From contig JBDUED010000158.1 of assembly GCA_040002595.1 (NCBI GenBank), positions 1 through 5,537 on the forward strand: DNA of 5,537 bases, written 5' to 3'. The position numbers were made by a program, and so were the translations under genes. Positions within the stretch are counted from its first letter, which is position 1; the number at the start of each line of letters is the position of its first letter. This document shows positions 1 through 3,196 of the stretch, piece after piece. The stretch comes from Dokdonella_A sp040002595 (lineage in GTDB: Bacteria > Pseudomonadota > Gammaproteobacteria > Xanthomonadales > Rhodanobacteraceae). Below the pieces are notes generated by a model, which did no database searches, was not told where the DNA came from, and saw nothing but the letters and a program-made list of their open reading frames with translations.

Positions 1-14
1 GGACGCTCACGCAA

Positions 15-1034
15 ATGAAGGTTCCGGCTCCAGCAAAGGCGCGGCGTGCGCCGACTCGGTCCGCCGTTGTTGCGCGGATGCAAGTGGCTGCGGATGTTTC
101 TGATACCGCGCCAGCGCACATCGCCGAAGGGGATGCGCGGGCGATTGCGTTTTTTCTCGAACGCGCATGGTCGGAACTCGGGCTGGCGGACAACACGCTG
201 GCCAGCTACCGCCTCGATCTGGAAAGCTTCTCGCGCTGGTTGGCCGCGCAGTCGCGATCACTGGTCGATTGCGATCGGCAGGTCATGCAGCGGTATCTCG
301 GCGAACGCAGCGCCAGCGGCGGGGCCAGCGGCAAAGGCTACGCGGCACGTTCGAACGCGCGTCTGCTCTCGTGCCTGCGCCATTTCTATCGCGTACTGGT
401 TCGCACCGGACATCTGGATGCCGACCCGAGCCTGCTGCTGGATGCGCCGACGTTGCCGCGCAGCCTGCCCAAGGCGCTGTCCGAGCGCGAAATCGAGAAC
501 CTGCTGAACGCGCCGCCCGCAACGCCGATGGGTCTGCGTGATCGCGCGATGCTCGAATTGATGTATGCGACCGGCCTGCGCGTCAGCGAACTGGTCGGCA
601 TCGCTGCGGCGCAGGTGAATCTGCGCCAGGGCGTTCTGCGGGTGATCGGGAAGGGCGGCAAGGAGCGTCTGGTGCCTCTCGGCGACGAAGCAGCTCACTG
701 GCTCTCGCGTTACGTCGCGGACGCACGCGCTCAACTGCTGAAAGGCACCAACAGCGAGGCCTTGTTCGTGAGCAACCGCCGCGCGGCAATGACGCGCCAG
801 ATGTTCTGGTTTCTGGTCAAGAAGCATGCGGCGGTCGCCGGCATCGCCGCCAGCCGCATTTCTCCGCATGCCTTGCGCCACTCGTTTGCGACACATTTGC
901 TCAATCACGGCGCTGACTTGCGCGCCTTGCAGATGATGCTGGGCCACAGTTCGTTATCGACCACGCAAATCTACACGCTGGTCGCGAAAGAAGGCCTCAA
1001 GCGCCTGCATCAAAAACATCATCCAAGGGGGTGA
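15..1034 (+). CDS. xerD: Tyrosine recombinase XerD (chromosome dimer resolution)
   Basis: XerD acts with XerC at the dif site to resolve chromosome dimers, under FtsK control at the division septum. The 339-residue frame has a SAM-like DNA-binding N-terminal domain (about residues 40-130) and the integrase catalytic domain (about 150-330). All six catalytic residues are visible: R189 (TGLRVSE), K213 (VIGKGGKE), H285 and R288 (SPHALRHS), H311 (LGHSSLS) and nucleophile Y320 (TTQIYT). Their spacing equals that of E. coli XerD (R148, K172, H244, R247, H270, Y279). The C-terminal HHPRG is also XerD-like and favours XerD over XerC. The first ATG gives an N-terminal extension of about 36 residues over E. 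coli; the alternative ATG at 78 would leave about 15. GGA at 1-3 is the only hint of a ribosome site for the first ATG. The frame is open to the left window edge, so the start is uncertain. After the tyrosine the sequence is TLVA where E. coli has THVA. Confidence 0.95.
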   Translation: MKVPAPAKARRAPTRSAVVARMQVAADVSDTAPAHIAEGDARAIAFFLERAWSELGLADNTLASYRLDLESFSRWLAAQSRSLVDCDRQVMQRYLGERSASGGASGKGYAARSNARLLSCLRHFYRVLVRTGHLDADPSLLLDAPTLPRSLPKALSEREIENLLNAPPATPMGLRDRAMLELMYATGLRVSELVGIAAAQVNLRQGVLRVIGKGGKERLVPLGDEAAHWLSRYVADARAQLLKGTNSEALFVSNRRAAMTRQMFWFLVKKHAAVAGIAASRISPHALRHSFATHLLNHGADLRALQMMLGHSSLSTTQIYTLVAKEGLKRLHQKHHPRG

Positions 1035-1078
1035 GGCGCCACGTTTACGCGATGCCATCAGGCATCTCGTGTGGTGCC
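1035..1078 (+). terminator. Nested hairpin directly after xerD, possible 3'-end or terminator structure
   Basis: The hairpin begins at the base after the xerD stop codon. The outer stem pairs GGCGCCAC (1035-1042) with GTGGTGCC (1071-1078), eight pairs including one G-T. A GTTT bulge follows, then ACG (1047-1049) with CGT (1068-1070), a C/T mismatch, and GATGCC (1051-1056) with GGCATC (1061-1066) around the loop ATCA. No T-tract follows, so it is not a textbook intrinsic terminator. It could stabilise the 3' end, act with Rho, or simply be the left part of the repeat described next. The structure is seen in the sequence; the role is inferred. Confidence 0.4.
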
Positions 1079-1169
1079 GAACGCCCGCAGCAGGATGCGC
1101 AGGGCCGGGTTGCTTAGTGAGGCCGGGAAGGCCGAACTTAGCAACAGCGTCCGCGCGCGCAGCGAGCGC
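1051..1169. repeat. Intergenic direct repeat, copy 1
   Basis: This is the first of two copies offset by exactly 136 bases. The first 37 bases of the body (1079-1115) are identical to 1215-1251. Over 1079-1169 I count eight substitutions and no indels, about 91% identity. The left part carries the GATGCC-ATCA-GGCATC hairpin. The body holds a second hairpin at 1109-1145: GTTGCT with AGCAAC, one T/T mismatch, AGT with ACT, tandem G/A mismatches, GGCC with GGCC, and loop GGGAA. No convincing protein is encoded here. It resembles a dispersed, structured intergenic (REP-like) element, but only a genome-wide search can show dispersal. Confidence 0.8.
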
Positions 1170-1186
1170 ATGCGGCGCGATTAGCC

Positions 1187-1305
1187 GATGCCATCGGGCA
1201 TCGGTTGCGCTGATGAACGCCCGCAGCAGGATGCGCAGGGCCGGGTTGCTTGGTAAGGCCCGGACGGCAGTACTTGGCAACAGCGTCCGCGCGCGCAGCG
1301 AACGC
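1187..1305. repeat. Intergenic direct repeat, copy 2
   Basis: This is the second copy of the 1051-1169 element, in the same orientation. Its left hairpin is better than that of copy 1: CCGATGCC (1185-1192), loop ATCG, GGCATCGG (1197-1204), a perfect 8-bp stem. The body hairpin at 1245-1281 keeps most pairing despite seven substitutions. Two of these fall in the loop, A-T pairs become G-T pairs, and one G/A mismatch becomes an A-T pair. One change (C1133 to A1269) weakens the GGCC stem. Similarity stops after about 1305, where the dsbC upstream region begins. Confidence 0.8.
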
Positions 1306-1309
1306 GGTC

Positions 1310-1587
1310 ACCACGGAATGGATCGCGTCTGCACCATTGCCGGACTTGCTGAATGCGCAACGGAAGTGATTGCAAGGACAAACGGTCAAATTCATCCTGC
1401 CAGTGGGATCGCAATCGCTTTTGCCTTCGTCCCGTACGTGCGAGAATTGCGCATCTCCCGCCACCCGCAAGGGAACGAAGGCTGGCCGTCACGGTCCAAG
1501 CTGTCTTGCGCCGGTCGATGCAGTGCAAGGTTTGCCGTTTCCGACCGGTCCTGATGTCCGCTTCACTCTTTTACATTCGAGGTTGTC
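1310..1587 (+). promoter_or_regulatory. Gene-free upstream region of the dsbC pair, with inverted repeats and weak promoter candidates
   Basis: I see no gene or tRNA here. The likely function is the promoter and leader of the two dsbC genes. GCCTTCGTCCC (1423-1433) pairs with GGGAACGAAGGC (1471-1482), 11 pairs plus one bulged base, across a 37-base spacer. CCGGTCG (1511-1517) pairs with CGACCGG (1542-1548); the latter overlaps the 8-base palindrome GACCGGTC (1543-1550). No good sigma-70 promoter is visible. Two weak sigma-E-like pairs exist: GGAAGTG (1362-1368) with GTCAAA (1385-1390), and GGAACGA (1472-1478) with TCCAA (1495-1499). E. coli dsbC is reported to belong to the sigma-E/envelope stress regulon, which makes this plausible but not shown. 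Confidence 0.4.
1579..1582 (+). promoter_or_regulatory. Ribosome binding site of the first dsbC gene
   Basis: GAGG lies five bases before the ATG at 1588. It supports that start, which also gives a normal signal peptide from the first residue. Confidence 0.6.
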
Positions 1588-2328
1588 ATGCGCATTTTCC
1601 TGTCCGTTCTCGGTCTGCTGCTGGCCGCTCCAGTGCTGGCTGCCACGCCGCAAGAGACGGTCACCAAGGCGATGGCCACGCTTGCGCCAAACGTCAAGAT
1701 CGATGTGGTGCAGGACTCGGTGCTTCCTGGCTTCTACGAAGCCATCGCGGGGGGCGAATTCGTCTACGTCAGCAAGGACGGTCGCTACATTGTCAACGGC
1801 AGTGCCTACGATGTGGCGAACAAGCGCGACTTGACCACGTCTTCGCGCGCTCGTGCGCGCAAGATCGCGCTCGACAAAGTCGGTCCGGACAAGCGCATCG
1901 TGTTTTCGCCGCAACCGCCGATCGCCACCAAGCACACGGTGACGGTATTCACCGATGTCGATTGTCCATTCTGTCGCCACCTGCATGAGCAGATCGCTCA
2001 ATACAATGCACAGGGCATCGCTGTCGATTATCTTTTTTATCCGCTGTCAATCCATCCGGGCGCGGACAAGAAAGCCGAAGCGGTGTGGTGTTCGAAAGAC
2101 CGCCCCAACGCGTTCACGGCGGCGATGTCCGGCAAGGATCCCGGCCATGCAACCTGCGCAAATCCGGTGCCGGAACTGACCGCACTGGCGCAAAAACTCG
2201 GTATCAGCGGCACGCCGACGATGCTGGCTGAAGACGGCACCCAGATTGCAGCGCAGATCGCGATGTCGCCGGACCAGCTAGCTGCCGAGCTCGACCGCCT
2301 GGCCGCGGCCAGTGCCGCCAAGAACTGA
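1588..2328 (+). CDS. DsbC-family periplasmic disulfide isomerase, CPFC-type paralogue
   Basis: This is a thiol:disulfide interchange protein of the DsbC/DsbG family, 246 residues against 236 for the E. coli DsbC precursor. It presumably reshuffles wrong disulfides, or reduces or oxidises cysteines, in the periplasm. Residues 1-18 form a signal peptide with probable cleavage after VLA. Residues about 22-82 match the DsbC dimerisation domain (GGEFVYVSKDGRYIVNG, then RDLT). A helical linker leads to the thioredoxin fold. The active site CPFC is at 126-129 in FTDVDCPFCRHLH. A second cysteine pair is at C168 (AVWC) and C190 (ATC), and the cis-proline is P210 in SGTPT. CPFC replaces the usual DsbC CGYC, and the region 151-158 (YPLSIHPG) lacks the FPR-type sequence of E. 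coli DsbC and of its neighbour. The two products are roughly 40-45% identical by eye, so this is not a recent duplication. I give no symbol because dsbC better fits the next gene. Confidence 0.92.
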   Translation: MRIFLSVLGLLLAAPVLAATPQETVTKAMATLAPNVKIDVVQDSVLPGFYEAIAGGEFVYVSKDGRYIVNGSAYDVANKRDLTTSSRARARKIALDKVGPDKRIVFSPQPPIATKHTVTVFTDVDCPFCRHLHEQIAQYNAQGIAVDYLFYPLSIHPGADKKAEAVWCSKDRPNAFTAAMSGKDPGHATCANPVPELTALAQKLGISGTPTMLAEDGTQIAAQIAMSPDQLAAELDRLAAASAAKN

Positions 2329-2331
2329 GGA
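2327..2331 (+). promoter_or_regulatory. Ribosome binding site deciding the start of the second dsbC gene
   Basis: GAGGA overlaps the stop codon of the first dsbC gene and lies seven bases before the ATG at 2339. It favours that ATG over the in-frame ATG at 2312, which would overlap the upstream gene and put a charged stretch (PPRTED) before the signal peptide. Confidence 0.75.
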
Positions 2332-2338
2332 TATTCCC

Positions 2339-3088
2339 ATGCATTTTCGCGTTATGTTTCCCTTCGCACTGGTTGCGCTCGTCCCCGTCCTGGGCCTGGC
2401 GGCTGAATCCACGCCGGCCGATACCGCTGCGCGAAAGGCGCTGCTCGAGCTTGTGCCGAAGGCTAAAATCGAGGCGGTCGAACCGGCGCCGCTGGCCGGC
2501 TACCGGCAGGTCATCGTCGGCGGCCAGATGGTCTATATCAGCGACGACGGCAAATATCTGCTGCAAGGTGCGTTGCTCGACACGCAGACTCATCGCGATC
2601 TGACCGCCGCGCGTCTTGCGGTCGAAAGCAAGCGCAAGGTCGACGCGGTGCCGCTCGCCAAACGCATTGTGTTTGCGCCGTCGGGCAAGCCGAAATTTGT
2701 TGTCACGGTATTCACCGATCTTGATTGCGGCTACTGCCGCAAGCTGCATTCGGAGATGGCCGGGTACAACAAACTCGGCATCGAAGTCGATTACCTGTTC
2801 TTCCCGCGCACCGGCATCGGTTCGCCGTCGTACGACAAGGCAGTGTCGGTATGGTGCGCCAAGGACCGCAACGCTGCGTTCACGGCGGCCAAGGCCGGCG
2901 TCGATCCGGCACCTCTCAAATGCGCCAACCCGGTGGCCGAGGAATTCGCTCTTGGCTCGCAGGTTGGCGTGGATGGCACGCCGACGATCTTCGCGCCGGA
3001 TGGCACCAAACTCGGCGGCTATCTGCCGCCCGACCAGTTGCTGAGCAAGCTTGAAAATCTCGGCAAGGCCACGCTCGCCGCCAACTGA
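2339..3088 (+). CDS. dsbC: Thiol:disulfide interchange protein DsbC, canonical CGYC type
   Basis: This is a periplasmic protein disulfide isomerase and, from family knowledge, a V-shaped homodimer kept reduced by DsbD. With the ATG at 2339 it has 249 residues. The signal peptide ends near residues 21-22 (LGLAA). The dimerisation domain covers about 29-89 (GGQMVYISDDGKYLLQG, then HRDLT). The thioredoxin domain carries CGYC at 130-133 in VFTDLDCGYCRKLH, almost as in E. coli DsbC. The structural cysteines are C173 (SVWC) and C195 (LKC), and the cis-proline is P215 in DGTPT with the Thr before it typical of DsbC. It starts 10 bases after the upstream paralogue, so the two share a transcript. The pair may divide substrates or redox tasks, which is inference. 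I see no frame damage or missing key residue. Confidence 0.95.
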   Translation: MHFRVMFPFALVALVPVLGLAAESTPADTAARKALLELVPKAKIEAVEPAPLAGYRQVIVGGQMVYISDDGKYLLQGALLDTQTHRDLTAARLAVESKRKVDAVPLAKRIVFAPSGKPKFVVTVFTDLDCGYCRKLHSEMAGYNKLGIEVDYLFFPRTGIGSPSYDKAVSVWCAKDRNAAFTAAKAGVDPAPLKCANPVAEEFALGSQVGVDGTPTIFAPDGTKLGGYLPPDQLLSKLENLGKATLAAN

Positions 3089-3090
3089 TC

Positions 3091-3096
3091 GGAGGA
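3091..3096 (+). promoter_or_regulatory. Strong Shine-Dalgarno sequence with no assigned gene
   Basis: GGAGGA follows the dsbC stop codon by two bases and precedes an ATG at 3099 with a short three-base gap from GGAGG plus A to CC. It is the best ribosome site in the window, yet the known gene downstream (purL, 3197) starts about 100 bases later. It supports a small open frame at 3099. Confidence 0.45.
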
Positions 3097-3098
3097 CC

Positions 3099-3182
3099 AT
3101 GCAGCCGGACGTGCGCGGGTGCGTTCGGCAGATTTGCGCGAACGTGCAGAGCCTTATCAGCTATCATAAAAGGCTGCCCTAA
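3099..3182 (+). CDS. Possible 27-codon leader peptide upstream of purL
   Basis: I do not recognise this peptide. It reads M-Q-P-D-V-R-G-C-V-R, then ten residues QICANVQSLI, then S-Y-H-K-R-L-P and a TAA. Support is positional. GGAGGA sits directly in front, the frame begins 10 bases after dsbC, and it closes 14 bases before the purL ATG, which lacks a visible ribosome site. Two inverted repeats lie within it (3122-3144 and 3150-3175), as in leader-peptide regulators. Against it: the spacing between GGAGG and the ATG is short, it is only 27 codons, there is no run of a single regulatory amino acid, and conservation is unknown. It may be translated for coupling, or be chance. Confidence 0.3.
   Translation: MQPDVRGCVRQICANVQSLISYHKRLP
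3122..3144 (+). promoter_or_regulatory. Inverted repeat in the purL leader
   Basis: CGTTCG (3122-3127) and CGAACG (3139-3144) form a perfect 6-bp stem around an 11-base loop. It could be an RNA hairpin or an operator. It does not resemble the E. coli PurR box (ACGCAAACGTTTGCGT) closely enough to call. Confidence 0.3.
3150..3175 (+). promoter_or_regulatory. Second inverted repeat just upstream of purL, with a -10-like element in its loop
   Basis: AGCCTT (3150-3155) pairs with AAGGCT (3170-3175) around a 14-base loop. GC on both sides can extend the stem if an AG bulge is allowed. The loop contains TATCAT (3162-3167), a passable -10 hexamer, but no matching -35 lies 16-18 bases upstream. There is no T-tract, so it is not an intrinsic terminator. 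It may be a leader hairpin or the core of a weak purL promoter. Confidence 0.3.
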
Positions 3183-3196
3183 CCGCCGCCCGCGCC

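Noticed and set aside
1051..1305. CRISPR-like array
   Set aside because: There are only two units, each over 90 bases long, with no regular spacer-sized gaps and no cas genes.
954..1528. Overlapping minus-strand frames sharing an LTKQPGPAHPAAGV peptide
   Set aside because: The shared peptide comes from the direct repeat, and one frame overlaps the xerD end. They look like repeat artefacts rather than proteins.
1069..1554. 161-residue plus-strand frame between xerD and dsbC
   Set aside because: It is made of the two repeat copies read in two different frames (136 is not a multiple of three) and unrelated sequence, with low-complexity Arg/Ala content. No ribosome site or recognisable domain is visible.
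1035..1587. dif site or phage attachment site next to xerD
   Set aside because: No dif-like 28-base sequence with the XerC/XerD half-sites (TTATGTTAAAT-like arm) was found, and there are no flanking integrated genes.
3122..3144. PurR operator for purL
   Set aside because: The inverted repeat lacks the central CAAACG/CGTTTG core and 16-base spacing of the E. coli PurR box.
3162..3167. TATCAT as a confident purL -10 element
   Set aside because: The best upstream TTGCGC (3134-3139) is 22 bases away, too far for a normal sigma-70 promoter, so only a weak possibility is noted.
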